Source: Physcomitrium patens
Taxonomy: Eukaryota; Streptophyta; Bryopsida; Funariales; Funariaceae
Direction: 5' to 3'
DNA length: 64,000 bases
Assembly: GCF_000002425.4 (NCBI RefSeq)
Contig: NC_037261.1
Location: forward strand, 2,847,426-2,911,425
The translations under genes and the position numbers were made by a program. Below the pieces are notes generated by a model that saw only the letters and a program-made list of their open reading frames with translations, did no database searches and was not told where the DNA came from. Every line of letters starts with the position of its first letter. Position 1 is the stretch's first letter. This document shows, piece by piece, positions 1-12,650 of this stretch.

Positions 1-130
1 AACAGTTTTCGGGAAGGGATATGCAATCTGTTTCATCGGGACGGATAGACAACGTAGCTCACTATATTGTAATCGACCAATGAGCAATGTTCATTTTTCA
101 TGTTCTTATTTTTATTTATAAAATTTGTAG

Positions 131-235
131 GTACTCAAAGCGTTGTCAGCTGCTTTGGATGATAAAAAGCGAGTTGTTCGCAAGGAAGCTGTGCGATGCC
201 GCCAAGCCTGGTGCGCATCTTGTCCCTACTACTAA
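131..235 (+). CDS. MMS19: MMS19/MET18-like protein, C-terminal exon (partial at window start)
   Basis: This is the last coding exon of a gene that begins outside the window. An intron ends in TTTGTAG just before position 131, and an open frame of 34 codons runs to TAA at 233-235. The peptide contains LSAALDDKKRVVRKEAVRCR followed by QAW. This is the closing HEAT-repeat helix I associate with plant MMS19, where a DD.KR.VR.EAV.CRQAW motif sits at the C-terminus. MMS19 is the cytosolic iron-sulfur assembly targeting factor that delivers Fe-S clusters to DNA repair and replication enzymes such as XPD. The last residues (CASCPYY) look unlike the ending I remember and could be lineage-specific. Positions 1-130 read as intron. 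Only 34 residues are visible, so another HEAT-repeat protein is possible. Confidence 0.7.
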   Translation, partial: VLKALSAALDDKKRVVRKEAVRCRQAWCASCPYY

Positions 236-1310
236 AAACTGCGAAGTAATTGCATCCATTTAGTTTGTTCTAATCCTTATTTTGAAGATCTAAAATCTAT
301 ATGAGGTTCCCAAGTATTACATTGTTTCCAGACAGAAGAGCTTCGCGGAATTTATTGAAGCAACTAACATTACATTGTATGAAAGGGTTGCAGTCAAGGG
401 GTTATGCTGACTGGCTGTTGTGTTCCTAATTCGCAGGACTATGATTTCGACCAAGAAAACATAGACCAAGTCTGGGTTTCACCTGTCAAGAGCTTCCAGC
501 AGCTTGGACGTCTGCAAGACAATTTCTGCGTTTTGAAAAAAGTTGTTCTTAACTGTAAGAGAGGATATGTTCTTTCAGGACTTACTGGATGAACTAACTT
601 CCTCAGACTCACTGTACAGAATACAGCAGCAACTCTATATGCAACGACTTCCTCTCGCTAGTTTGTAAGCTGGTAGGAGCACTTTGAGCTCTCTTATGGA
701 TGTAACGACCCAGAGCTTGACAGGTTGATGTACATTAACGAAGCCTTGAAGTTTCAGGAGCTGAATGAAACTCATTGCTCTTTTACAAAACCGTCCCAGA
801 ATGACGAGTTTCACCAGGCATGCAGAAAAAACCAGAGTTGTGGTTCATCAATACCAGAAAAAACCCATTTTTTTAGTTGCCAAGGTATAATCGTTGCATT
901 TTGAGAGCATTTGTGACCATCAATTTCAATTTATGGTCCTTGCATCATCCTTCACCACACAAACCCAATATTCTTAAGGTAACGATATTTGATGTTTTTT
1001 CTTGATCGGTAGTTAGCAATAGTGGGCATGTGAAAGGAAGGTGAATGAAGGAGTTGCTGATGTTTTTTATGACCTTTGAGTTTGATTCCCTTCAAGTATG
1101 ACATATATATGCCTTTATCATCTTTTACTTTATTCATAAGAAAACTTCTTTTCATAATTGGAAGAAGATAACTTTAGAATGTAGATTTAAATAGAGCCCA
1201 TGACTTTTTAAATCTATTTTTGATGCTTTAAATTTCTATATATTTTTAAATAATGCACTATCTTTTTTTTGTTGTTTATCTAGCAAGTTGTATTCTTTAT
1301 GGTATCAATG

Positions 1311-1344
<34 letters not shown>

Positions 1345-1412
1345 CCTTCTTCTTCTATTAGACAATCTATTATATTACAATTATTAACAAATAGATTAGT
1401 AGAAATATTACA

Positions 1413-1448
<36 letters not shown>

Positions 1449-2960
1449 TTCTTCTCCTATTAGACAATCCAAAAACTATTTTCTACTAATCTATTTGTTA
1501 ATAATTGTAATATTTCTCAATAAAATTATATTTTCATTTAATATTTTTTAAATAAAACAACCTTTATATATATATGTAATAGCTATTTGATAAAATACTT
1601 AAGAATCATGCCAAAATTATTAAAAACATATAATTCCACCATCTAACAAAATATATTGTCCTTTCTTATTGTATATTGTTCTATTTGTGTTAAAGTATTT
1701 TTTACATATATATAAGATGTATTGTTGTAAAATTTTTAATATGCATTGGTATCATTGTACTCTAGTAGTTATATAATAATTATATTATATGAGATTTATT
1801 TTAATCTAATCTAATATTTAAATTAAAAATAAGACTACACAAAAGTTTGTGAAGTTTTGAAAGCAAAATTTTGAAACTTAAATACTTCATGCATATACTT
1901 TATATTTATGGATGATAAAGAAATTTATCCTTAAATATAATTTTTATTTTTATCTTTATTATTATTATTTTTTAGAATATATTTCTACAATATTAAAACG
2001 CCTTAGTATTTTGTATAGTATTTTATTTTTTAGAAATACTAATCAAATTATAAGAATACTGTCATTTTAAAGCTTTTAACATAAAATTTAATAAATAAGT
2101 GTATTAATAAATAAAAATAAAAATAAAAATAATTAAAATTTATAATATAATAAAATATATTAAAATCAATAATTGATTAAAATTATTAGAATGATTTTAA
2201 AATCTATTTAGATTTTAATGGTGATTTTAATAATAAACTTGATACCCAATGTCACTGTTGGATAAACTTGATATTGAATGAAATTGTGTTGATTGCAAAG
2301 GTGGCTAAATTTTAAAATGTCATTTTTAACAAAAAAGAATTAATGTTTAGTCATATATAATAATATTTCTCTATATATATCTATATATATAGATATTCAT
2401 ATTTTACTAAAACAATTACATGCATAATTATTTATAATACTTAATGATAGTAACACTTAAATTTTATATAAATGTGATGTGTTTTCAAAACATTATGAAT
2501 TCAATGCAATATTTTTTAATTTTTTTTTTTTTTAAAATTACATATTTGATATTCAGAATAGAACATAATAAAATAAGATTAGTATAAATAAATTTATTTT
2601 ATTTTTTAAAAAAATTCACAACAAAATAAAGAACAACACAAATCTCATATAAGAATACATTCACCATATACTTTAGAAGTCAATGAAGCAATATCAAATC
2701 AACAAAACCACAAACTACTAAATATAGAAACAAATGTGATAAAGAATTATTACAAACATCCAATCACCCACTAACTACAAACTTAATATAATATTTAAAA
2801 CACTATTTCCTCACATTAACTTTTCAATTAATACTCTCTCAAAATGTACACACAAACAAGAATTCCTTTTTATCCCCAAATAAGTTTTTCTCTTGTTAAT
2901 CTCCTCATTGCCCCCACTCTCATAAAACCATCCTCCCTTACTACAATAAAAAGAATAAGC
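236..2960. other. MMS19 3' flank and AT-rich spacer
   Basis: From 236 to about 930 the base composition stays gene-like and is probably 3' UTR. From about 1150 the DNA becomes very AT-rich, with poly-T, (ATT)n and (TA)n tracts. Short open frames here (for example 404-592 and 1288-1551) are low-complexity or chance. Apart from the inverted repeat listed separately I see no gene. Confidence 0.6.
1314..1513. repeat. Foldback: poly-T, 34-bp inverted repeat with (ATT)n loop
   Basis: A run of 31 T (1314-1344) precedes two arms that are perfect reverse complements. Positions 1372-1405 pair with 1480-1513, 34 of 34. The loop carries an (ATT)n array at about 1413-1449. The phrase CTATTAGACAATC also occurs as a direct repeat before the left arm and inside the loop, so the locus combines a direct and an inverted duplication. 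Confidence 0.8.
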
Positions 2961-3026
2961 GCATAGAGAAAGAGAGAGAGAGTATTGAAACAAGGGGAGG
3001 CCACAAATAGAGTCCTTCTTCGTAAA

Positions 3027-3516
3027 TTAGGGTTTCCCAATCATCCATCTATCCATCCATCCATCCATTCATCCATTCAAGCTCCTCCTCTTCTTCGCTC
3101 TCGTCCTCTTCGTCGTCGTCGTAGGCTCTGCTGCAGGACGTGCTTCAACGATCGTTGTGGAGCGAGCTCGCAGAAGGGGGGACTGCAATCTGTTGCGGAC
3201 GAAGCCAATGCGACCTTCGCATTCCGTTTCTGTTTTCGAGGTGTCTTCTGCCATTTGAGTTCCCAGTTTTCAGACACAGAATCGTCGCCAGGTGATGTTT
3301 CCAATGCTGCACTTGTGTTGGTGTTATTTCGTGTTGTCTCTTTGAGTTGTTGTGTTTTTTAATTGAGAGAGAGAGAGGAGTGTGATTTTCATGGCATTTT
3401 ATTTATTTATTTGTTTATTTTTTGATTTTATTGTAGGACGGGTTTGTGAATTGTATAGGCGTTTGTCGAACTGAAGCACACGACTAGCTGAAGCTAATGT
3501 GTAGGGTTTAGGGTTT
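3027..3516. promoter_or_regulatory. Telo-box motifs in the RRP40 leader
   Basis: TTAGGGTTT lies at 3027-3035. A double plant-telomere-type unit, TAGGGTTTAGGGTTT, lies at 3502-3516. Telo-boxes near the transcription start are typical of plant genes for translation and RNA processing, which suits the exosome gene that follows. The stretch from about 2985 to 3966 looks like promoter and 5' UTR: a CCAT repeat at about 3044-3076, then a GC-richer leader without a convincing protein. A leader intron is likely but I cannot place it. Confidence 0.45.
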
Positions 3517-3966
3517 TGATGATGATGGTAGTCGTGGTTCAATGACAGTGTTACCGAGAAGATCGAGCTGATAAGGAAACGTGTGAGAGAATTGAGCTGT
3601 ACAGTGTCGCAGATGTCAGTTTGGTTAGAGAGTGAAGCCCGCAGCAGTCTGGCAGAATCGACTTGTCCTTCCAATGAACGGTGCAAGTTTTGAGTGATGT
3701 GTTGGATTAATGATGCGAGAGAAAAACAGCCACTTCACTTCATTTGTTGCTATCATGAATATTGTTTTCCATACATCTAAGTTAGATAAATGTCCAAACA
3801 ATTCGTTTTTAGAGATTGAGAGAGCTATTAGGTTGATAGTTTGTCTTGCGTGGCGCAGGGAATTTTTTCTGGGTCAGAGTTGGACCAAATATTTGCATTA
3901 GCAAGTTTTCTGAGGTTTTACTTTTTCTTTTCTTTTCTTCCTTTCAGTGTGTTTCCAGTTCAGAGG

Positions 3967-6475
3967 ATGAAGGTCGAGGGGACTGATGATGGTGCGGTTG
4001 CAGCTGCTGGGGTTGGTCCTACTGGTGTCTCACCATTCGTCTCAAAAGTGCTGGTTAGATTCTTCTCCATTGAAATCATTCTAGATTTTGACGAGGCCAG
4101 CGACTTGCGGAGCAATGCCTAGATTCAACTACACGAATTTGTTTTGTCGTATTAAGACAAGTATGTCACGTTACTCAAGCTTTAGTTTGAGGTTAGGGCT
4201 TAACACGCGTCGTATCATGCATTTATGGTGAGAATGTGCCCCAACCTGACGACGTTAAACGGCTTACGTGGACAGGCTCCCGGTGATATAGTGCTGGACC
4301 TCAACAGTACCAACAAAGTTTTGCGAGTTGGAAGTGGATTGCGGCAGGTTATTATTTTTTGTACTTTGCCTGTAGTAGTAAGATGAAAGACGACAATAGG
4401 CGCTTGTTTAAAATTTTTGTTCCATCATCGTGAGACGCAGTGGAATGGTCCCTGTAATACTGGTAGGTCGAGCTAAATCTTATGAGGAAGGAGAAACATG
4501 AATTTTTTTGCATATTTGAATTAAGGTATAGAGACCGTTCGATCTAAACACGTCGGCTTGGCGGATTGGGAATGTGCCCTGTTGGGTATGGCAGGATGGA
4601 GACAGCATTTTGGCAACAAAAGCGGGCAAACTACGGTTTCAAAAGCAAAGCAACAAATATTGGGTGGAAGGTTCCCAGAAACGGGTATGTGATTTTACAT
4701 GTGCTTGATTCGGATATGCAGGCTCCATTGTTGCTAAGAGTTCAAGACTTGGTATCGCTTTGGCTATTGTTGCACAATATACTACTGAATGCAATTGTTG
4801 AGAATGCAGTACATTCCCAACGTGGAAGATACGGTGGTAGGTATCATGGTGGATCGGCGGTCCGAGGTTAGATCCAGCCTTCCGGGTTTACTTTGTTTCA
4901 GCATTCTTCTTGATGGGTTTTGTGATTTTTTCTTGTCATATAATGGTAATGTTTCTGCCAGGAGAAGGAGATATTTTGATGTTAAGGCGGATGTTTCGCT
5001 TGGTAATTTTTATTTGATTCTACTTCCTTGTGCAGATGTTCATACTAGATATTGGTGGTCCTGCATTTGGTTCACTTCCTATTCTAGCCTTTGAGGGAGC
5101 CACCCGCCGTAACATTCCTAATCTTCAGGCAGGTCAGCTTTGACTTCTTCGTGTTTTGAAAGCTGGATTGTAGTATTAGTGCTCAAATGCTTTCTAGATC
5201 TGAAGTTTGTCGCGCTCTCTGTTTTACATCTCATGTCTTGGCACTTGGTTAGATTTTCTTCTGTCGATTAGTGTTTTTGATTTCTCGATATACAGATAGG
5301 ACGTAGCTTCTTATGTCTTTCATCGTCTGTCTGAACACAGATAGGAGCAGCTGTTTATGCTCGCGTTGTGAATGCCCATAGGGACAGCGATCCTGAACTT
5401 TCTTGTACTGATGGTGAGGAACTGTGAATTTTGATGTCACTTGAGCATATTCATATTTTTTTTGTTTCCTCTTGGAAATGTCTCTTAGAATAATGTCAGA
5501 ACTGCGGATGTTAACATTTGAGTCTGACAAGTTGGAGGAGGCGGATGTAGTTCTGAATCATATTCAATTTGCGAAGCTTGCTTGTTGTAAAATCATCATT
5601 GAGGACTAAGTCACAGCAAGTAAGGTTGAGATCGCTGAAAACTTAACCGCTTTATTGAGATGCAACTCGGTGACTTATAAGATTGATAGACATCATTTTA
5701 AAACTTTTGGTTAATTGCAGCCGCTGGTAAATCTGCGGGCTTTGGGCCTTTAAAGGGAGGTTTCATTTTTGACTGCAGCACAGGATTGGCACGAGGGTAA
5801 GATTTTTTATCTGATCTTTTATCTTTTGTGAATGATCTATTTCGGGATTGAGTTATCTTATACTCTTCAGAAAGGACTAAATTTTAAACTTTATGTGGTT
5901 TTAATGGTGACAGATTGTTGAGTAAGCCAACTCCTCCAGTCTTGGAAGTTCTCGGCAAAAGTCTATCTTTCGAGATTGCTGTAGGTTTGAATGGTCGTGT
6001 TTGGGTAATTCTCTCTCTATTGGCCTTGGATTTGTCCTGGTAATTACGAAGAAAGTAACATAGTTTTGATGCCGCAGAGAGCCTTTCTATTTTTTTTCTT
6101 TTATTTTTTCTTTGAAACTATGTATTTTCCCTTATTGGTTTTACATTAAAACTCAACATAGATAGCTCTAGTCTTCAATTCTTTAAATGCATATCATGAG
6201 AAATATGTTCATTGTTGAGATCATGAGGATTTTCCTGTGGTTTCTTATGTGCGGGTTGCGAGTATTATATGACTTCTGATGATCAAGTTATTGACGGAAG
6301 GGTTATGTTAATTTGCAACATGCCGCTCACTGATAGGGACTTGCATTCTTTGCAGGTCAATGCGCCTAAAGTTGCCACAATCATTACTGTCTCCAATGCA
6401 ATTCAAAATGCGGAGTTTTTATCTCCCACGCAACAACATATTATGGTCAAGAAATTGCTCGAGGATTCCCAATAA
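3967..6475 (+). CDS. RRP40: Exosome complex component RRP40 (EXOSC3)
   Basis: Nine exons: 3967-4053, 4276-4347, 4595-4684, 4810-4866, 5036-5132, 5345-5413, 5721-5796, 5914-6004, 6356-6475. They total 759 nt with frame kept at all eight canonical GT-AG junctions, giving 252 residues; plant RRP40 is about 240. RRP40 is a cap subunit of the RNA exosome that contacts RNA through S1 and KH domains in nucleus and cytoplasm. Visible family signatures are VLAPGD at the N-terminal domain, VGSGLRQ, the S1 region from YIPNVEDTVVGIMVDRRSE through AFEGATRRNIPN and YARVV..ELSCTD, FGPLKGG, STGLAR, and the KH-type GLNG in IAVGLNGRVWV. The C-terminus (QQHIMVKKLLEDSQ) also fits. The start at 3967 is the ATG opening exon 1 in frame. 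An alternative reading of the exon 5/6 junction would use a GC donor at 5129 and acceptor at 5340, but the canonical GT pair gives better alignment. Confidence 0.93.
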
Positions 6476-6850
6476 TGTTGGTATTAAACCAATCAAGTGT
6501 CATTCAGCTATGCATTTACCACCTTCGTAGCGTAATGTGATGTTTTGTCTCATGTAGCGCTTACCAGCAGATCATAAGGTTCATTAGTGTCCTTTGCACC
6601 ATCCATGGTATCAGGGGCTCAATTTCTACATTTTCCAATAGGTATTGAATGTGTCACGGCGTTAATCACTTTCGTTTCCTGCAAATTATCAGCTTATGTT
6701 TTTTGGCTTCTTAATCGCTCTCCCTTTTGTGACTGAGTGGAAAGGTGACGTACTAACGAGAGGTTTATTTGTCAGAGTTAAATAATCCAAGTAACAGAAG
6801 AAGCATTTTGAAAAATTGCAAAATTTAATTTTATGATTTTTTTTTACATC
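6476..6850. other. RRP40 3' flank
   Basis: Probable 3' UTR of the exosome gene, fading into AT-rich DNA at about 6790. No open frame of interest is present. Confidence 0.5.
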
Positions 6851-6856
6851 TTTTTG

Positions 6857-6880
6857 ACCCACTAATCTTAACTATCATGA

Positions 6881-6915
<35 letters not shown>

Positions 6916-7037
6916 AGATTTGTTTATCTATATTGGATCTACAACCAATGAAAACCAACCACATTTATCATGATTACCATATTCTTCATTAAGGGTGGGT
7001 CAATCTAGTAAAAACATGGATCTATTTAACATTCTCC
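6857..7037 (-). mobile_element. MITE family M1, copy 1 (poly-A expanded)
   Basis: The right end reads GGATCTATTTAACATTCTCC, and the interior (ATTGGATCTACAACCAATGA, then a CATTTATCATGATTACCATA block) matches two other places in this window. The reverse complement aligns with copy 2 at 18652-18838 along most of its length. The left end is degraded and carries an A-tract of about 30 bases at 6881-6910. No coding sequence; non-autonomous. Confidence 0.7.
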
Positions 7038-7299
7038 TAAAAATAATAATGAGTTGCTCTTTGTCAACAATCGTAATAATTGTTTACAAAAAGTTATGCC
7101 TTCTGTGAAATGAGAATGAACTTTGCTTTAATTGACTTCTATCAAAACTACAATCAACATTGTGTAACACAAATGATTGAGGAAAGCTCAACTTAGAGAT
7201 TAACATGGTGTAACACAAGTCAAAGACTTGATTGAATCACTATAATATTAAAAGACTTCAATCAGCAGTTTTTGACTTTTGAGAAAAAAATAAGGTCGT

Positions 7300-9280
7300 A
7301 GATTCATCCAGGATGTGCGAAGTAATGAGTCAGTACGTGAACGTACACTACGTCCCCACTTAAAACAACCATTAACTTCAATACCCCCAACTATACAAAA
7401 CAAGCATATACAAACATCACATAAGCGATGCGACTAAAAATCTCCCCAAACTATTTGGAAAACATATTCCAGCCCCTGCTTGAAACAAATGTCTTCATCA
7501 AACTGTAAATTTCCTTTGAATTGATTCTGAAAGAAACATCAATGTACGATGAAGGTACCAACGTCTCAGTCCGATGGGTACCTTCAAGCAATGGTTGATA
7601 CAAGATTCAAAACCACAAGATCCTACGCCAGGTCCACCAGTCATGGCTACTGGTCGAAGATACCCAGCTACAGCAGTCCTGTAAGCTTTCAACTTAACAT
7701 TTACTCCAACTTTAAAAAGCATGCGAATAGCTCCTACATTAGCGGGAAGGAGCCCTCCACCGCCAGATCCCTCGAAAGCAACCGGAAGTAATTGCAAGCC
7801 TGCTTGTCTTCTTGTGACCTGTTCAACTTTCAGATGTGATTAGGAACAATCTAACACATCAAGTAGAATGAGAAATACTTAACTTTCTGGATGAAGTTTC
7901 CAACTCAGATTAGAATGAGAAAAGTCCAAAATCTTCTGAAAGTGCTAGCAGGACACAAAATCGCTGTACTCCTCAACAATCAAGAGAACCTTATTAATAG
8001 GCAACTTGTGAACTCTATCTCGCATCAAAACCCATGGTGCTAACTCATCGTTACAAAGATTTCAAGAACTCAACATGTGTAGTGCATAATAGGATAATAT
8101 GCTTCGAAATCAGTCTCAATAACACCAGAGAACGATGGATAATTTTTTATTACAGTAAAAGTTTGAAAAGTTAACAGAACATGCCTATGACCTCAACTCT
8201 GAGGCTTTCCAAAGTCCCTCAACAATACTACTTGTCTCCACAAGTCCTAACGTAATCTTTTTACCAAAACCTTTGAATGAGGACCCCAGACACTGGGCAG
8301 TACCTGTGAGGCCAGAAATATACTTAAACACGTCTCAATTTCAATGATAATTGCTGAGCACCGAAGTCACGTCAGCATTCAATGATAGTTCATCAAAGTA
8401 TGAGAAGATTATACACAACATGCATTAATAACCAGGACTTAATCAACCTGACAATATAAGCACCAGAGCCGGACCTTCGAACATCCGCTTTTTCAGATAA
8501 TTATCTCTGCAAGGTACCAGCTCTTGAACAGATGGATTAACTACCTTTAAATCATATGAACTTAATCCTAGCTGCAGAAGCAAGACGTCGTACAACTCAC
8601 AGAAGCAGAATTTTCAAGACATCTACCTGTCCCCGAAGGAACAACAAATTTTCCCGTAAGCCCACTAAAATTTATTGATCTCTGCAGCATCACCCCCCGA
8701 TAACCTGATTGACATGACATGCAGTCACATGTGAGCACTGCACTAGGATGCAAATTATGCCGCATTTGCATGAAATTTGCATTGCCCTAAGATTACAGAA
8801 CTACTGGAGCAAAAGCCAATTGGTAATAACAAGTCCGATCACTCACGATTCAAGGATGCGACATGTGTGAAGATTGGTTGCTCGAAAACTTGCTAAATCA
8901 ATGATAATTTCAACCGTAATCCAGAAGTCGGACTGGTGACGTCCTGGCGAGACGCATAAAAAGAGTGCCAATGAAGACGATGGTCCTTGAGCTTTGATTC
9001 TCTAAGAAGAGAGGATAAGAGAACTGCTACAGAGGTACTGGGAGCCATAGTGCCGCTGCGCCACCAAGACCTCCAACTCTGTGATGCCCTCGCCATTCCT
9101 CATTTTATTCCCCTTCCTCTCCCGGCACCAAAACCCACTTGAAACTCCATTCGTAAAATCACAAATAGCTCCTTCTCAACCAAGTATAGTGATTGTCAAT
9201 GCGTCATCCAGCACTCTTAATGTTGAAGCTTTCTCTAAACATGCTGAATCCCGGAACTTCATACCATCCGAATAAAATAC
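7300..9280 (-). other. Unidentified transcription unit, possibly minus strand
   Basis: GC rises here above the flanking spacers. On the minus strand an acceptor (GTTGAACAG) at 7819-7827 opens a frame running from 7818 to 7498. It reads VTRRQAGLQLLPVAFEGSGG and onward through a basic, alanine- and valine-rich stretch. Upstream on the same strand, 9096 or 9048 could be starts of an Arg/Ser-rich N-terminus (to 8893). At about 8611-8693 an exon-like frame (YRGVMLQRSINFSGLTG) has an AG acceptor and a GT donor. I could not join these pieces in a consistent frame, and I do not recognise the product. It may be a fast-evolving organelle-targeted protein or a noncoding transcript. The plus-strand frame 7549-7791 is taken as antisense. 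Confidence 0.3.
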
Positions 9281-12200
9281 TGCGTACCTGATTTGTATCA
9301 TAAAGATACATAAGCATCTGGATCTTGGTGTTTCATGCATTGCAGTCTCTTGGATTAACTAGAAATGTACCGTTCAAACTGAACGAGCTGGATGAGATAT
9401 GGTTTCCTCTAAATGGCTACGTTCGGGTCAGTGTTCATGTGCATTTTAAAAGTTGAATAATGTTTTCAAACTCGTGTTATGTACAGACTTGAGATTTAGG
9501 AAACCTGATGATAGGCATGTTGAAACCATTCTGAATCAGTGAGATATTGATCTAAAGAGAAGTAATCAAGTCAGGTGTCGACCTTTTTCCTTTCTTTTTG
9601 TGTGCGGTTCTCTACGACTTGAATGAGCGTCAACTTTTGTGTTTGAATGTGACGAGTTACTGGATCCCTCTCGAAAGCACCTAACGGTTTGCAGTATTTC
9701 TGACAAATACGAGGATATAGGATCAAGAAACTATATGTACACACAGTATCCATGCAGTCGTCTCTACTTCTTGAAGAGTCACGGAATATGATGCTGACTG
9801 TTCATGAGAGAGTTAGCTGTACTGTCGCCTGCCACCAAGTGTTCTGTAATATATATATATAATTGGTGACCTCATGGAATTGGTTTGTTGGGTTCCAGTA
9901 TGCAAGTAGAGTCATGAGTTATCCTTGAGTAGTGGATTTAATTGAATCATAATCACGGGTCAAGCTGGCTCTAACGAGTTTCTCAGTGTTTGGACATGTA
10001 GTCCTGCTGAGAAGCACCCCTTGGTGCAGATCTCAACGTAAGGAGTTGATGTGGTGTTGAAGCTTCACGTCATTTAGGACTGGTTCATTCCAATTCCTAC
10101 TCTGCTATTGGATGCACTGTAACAAACATTAGAATTGCTGAATTGTACAGACTGTTGTTTCATTTGTACTGTAGAATTCAAATTACTTTTGTATGCCACA
10201 ACCTCCATCCCATGTTCACAAATATGTTGCTGCTCTTTGTCCGGTGGTACATGGGAATAGGCAGGGGTGCCTTCCTTTTAACATGACTGAATGAGACCTC
10301 TGTGTTGCAGAGTACCATTGTAATTTTTGAGGATTAGGAAAAAATTTCCTTCACATTTCTCTTGCTCAAAACTCTAAACTAGTTCCTGAAGTGTACAAGA
10401 ACCTTTGCTTGCTCAACCTGAACTTGTGAACCAGCATGAAAGTAGATGGCTGGAGATGTGAAAGGATCAATCCACTGCATTTCATACCTATTTGCAGAGA
10501 CAGGAAATCCCAACGACTGATCTGTGCTAACTCGAATAATGTGAAGACTGCTTAGTAAGCCAAACCCAATCCTCTTGCAAACTTTCTTGCAGAACTAGGA
10601 ATCTAGGAATACGGCTTGTCATGCTATGAAGATACAGACGAGGTCTAGATCAGTTTAAATGACTGGCTGATGTGAACTGGTTGCACTGCTTAAATTAATT
10701 TTTTGATCTTTTTTGACACGAACGGAGTATGTCCATGGCCCTGATTGTGCTTAGGAGTTTTAAACTGACAAAAACACCCTTCTAAATTGAGAAATTTGGA
10801 TCTGTTTCCAGCAGTTCTGCATCCTTGATCATCTGATATGTGCAGCAAGATTTCTGAGTGCTTGCCATGTCCAAACCCTATAATTTATGTTCTTTAATTA
10901 GTATTATTTATATCCCACAAAGATAGAGTGCCTGGTTTCACAGGATTGGTACTAAGCACTAACCCATGCTCTGGTCAATGGCAATGCTTTTGGCACTATG
11001 GTCCAGCTCTGTTTCCAGCTGAGCTACTGATCAACATTCCTGCCAACAGAAGCTGTTGAAAATGGGGTGAAACCCCACATGCAAGTTAATAATGGTCCCA
11101 TCTATTTGCTCAGCTGAAAATGGAGACATATCAACATACTAACCAGGCTCAAATATGCCAGGGTTGCCTTAATATATCAAGAATGTGAGCATAATGTTAA
11201 AAGAGTATTTTTTGCACGAACATTGCACAGAGGTGAAGTATGAATGTTTTTATATCAATTTCTATTTTTACATTGTTCTGTAGTCTCCCTCTGATCCAAA
11301 TGTCTCCATTGCCAGGCATCTGTTGAGCAACATAATAAGGTAGGTAGTAAGGCCTGAGCTCAAAGGACACACTCTAGAAACAGAAACCCTGAGTTGATAC
11401 TTTGCACCCTGGCTCTTTCACCACTCATTGCTAATACTACCCATCCTTACATGTACCTCTCTCAGTCACAATAATCCTTACTTAATTGCTAATCACTGAC
11501 TAATACAATATGACGGCACAATATATTGCTCTTGGCCTGGATTAATTATAAGGCGTGCTTGAGGTTAGGAGGCTTTGGGTACAGCCATGTACCATTCCAC
11601 GAGGCTCAATTACAAGGGATGAATGCATTTAATCCAAAGGCCTATTCTTGGATTATATTTCCCTAATTCCAATCATCACAACTAGGGCCACCTCTTCTCT
11701 TAAAACAAAACTCCATTTGGATTCTCTCATAACACCATACCCACTTTAATGCTTTTAGGGTTGGAATTTAGGTGTTATGCACAAAGTTATGAATGGGTTC
11801 TAACCATTGCATGGTTGTGAGCTGAACAAAAAACAAAAAAAACAAATGTCATGCATAACAAAACAAAAACCAAGTACAAACCCATGTGGATGATATGACA
11901 GCAGTCCAGATAACCTTTTCCACTTCAGCAATATGATCAAAACATGGCATGAGAGATAACTGTAACTAGAAGATTTTTTTGTTGTGCTTTGTACTATATA
12001 GTATCTACCAATAAACTCAAACCAATTGTATTTTATTCTTAAAAACACACACACACACACACACAACAAAAAGTAACAGAATCCTTCACATCCCCAAGCT
12101 TGAAATATAGCTTGAACACTCTTTGACCAAATTTCAGGGAGTATTTTTCAACACAGTGGTTGGGGAATGTGACACTGAAATAGGAGACCGTCAGCCTTGT

Positions 12201-12650
12201 GGGCTCTGACCAAATTTGAACAGTACAGTGGTACTGAGGGCAGCAGCTGGATTGATTACCACAGTGCAACATTACCACCCCATTGAAAGCAGAAGTAGAA
12301 ATAGTTGAAGCACAGCAGAAGTAGAAGCAGAAGAAGGAGAGAGGATTAACTTAAGGGGGGGAAATAAAACAGAATACAAAAGACCAGAAATAAATATTAA
12401 ATAAATAAAAATGAGATTAGGGTTTTGTAAGGGAGAGCATTGCTAATTGCAGTTGTACACTACAGATGAGGATCTGTCATTCAGATGAGTCTAGATTTGG
12501 AGAGTATTCTGTCTCCCTCAATCCATACTCACTCACTCCCTGCAGCTCCTTTTAACCTACCCACATTTGAGCACATAAAACTCAGTACTTGTGCATCAAG
12601 CTTATATATATGGTGGGTGAAACTTATCTAGCCCCCCCCCCCCCTCTCCT
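9280..12650. other. Intermediate-GC region without protein genes
   Basis: GC is visibly higher than in the spacer that follows, but all six frames are closed at the scale of normal exons. A telo-box (TTAGGGTTT) lies at 12417-12425. Purine-rich CAGAAG repeats lie at about 12288-12335, and a C13 run at 12632-12644. The composition resembles UTRs or long noncoding RNA. I saw none of the well-known conserved plant miRNA sequences that I checked by eye. Confidence 0.4.
12045..12065. repeat. (AC)n microsatellite
   Basis: About ten uninterrupted AC units follow AAAA. It creates the low-complexity start of the short minus-strand frames there, which are not genes. Confidence 0.9.

Noticed and set aside
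3069..3304. Minus-strand frames rich in Arg (ORFs of 61 and 75 codons) opposite the RRP40 leader
   Set aside because: They arise from CTC/TCG-rich leader sequence, overlap each other in two frames and have no family features.
4566..4871. 101-codon plus-strand frame
   Set aside because: Wrong frame across RRP40 exons 3 and 4 and their intron. The correct exons read DGDSILATKAGKLRF and YIPNVEDTVVG.
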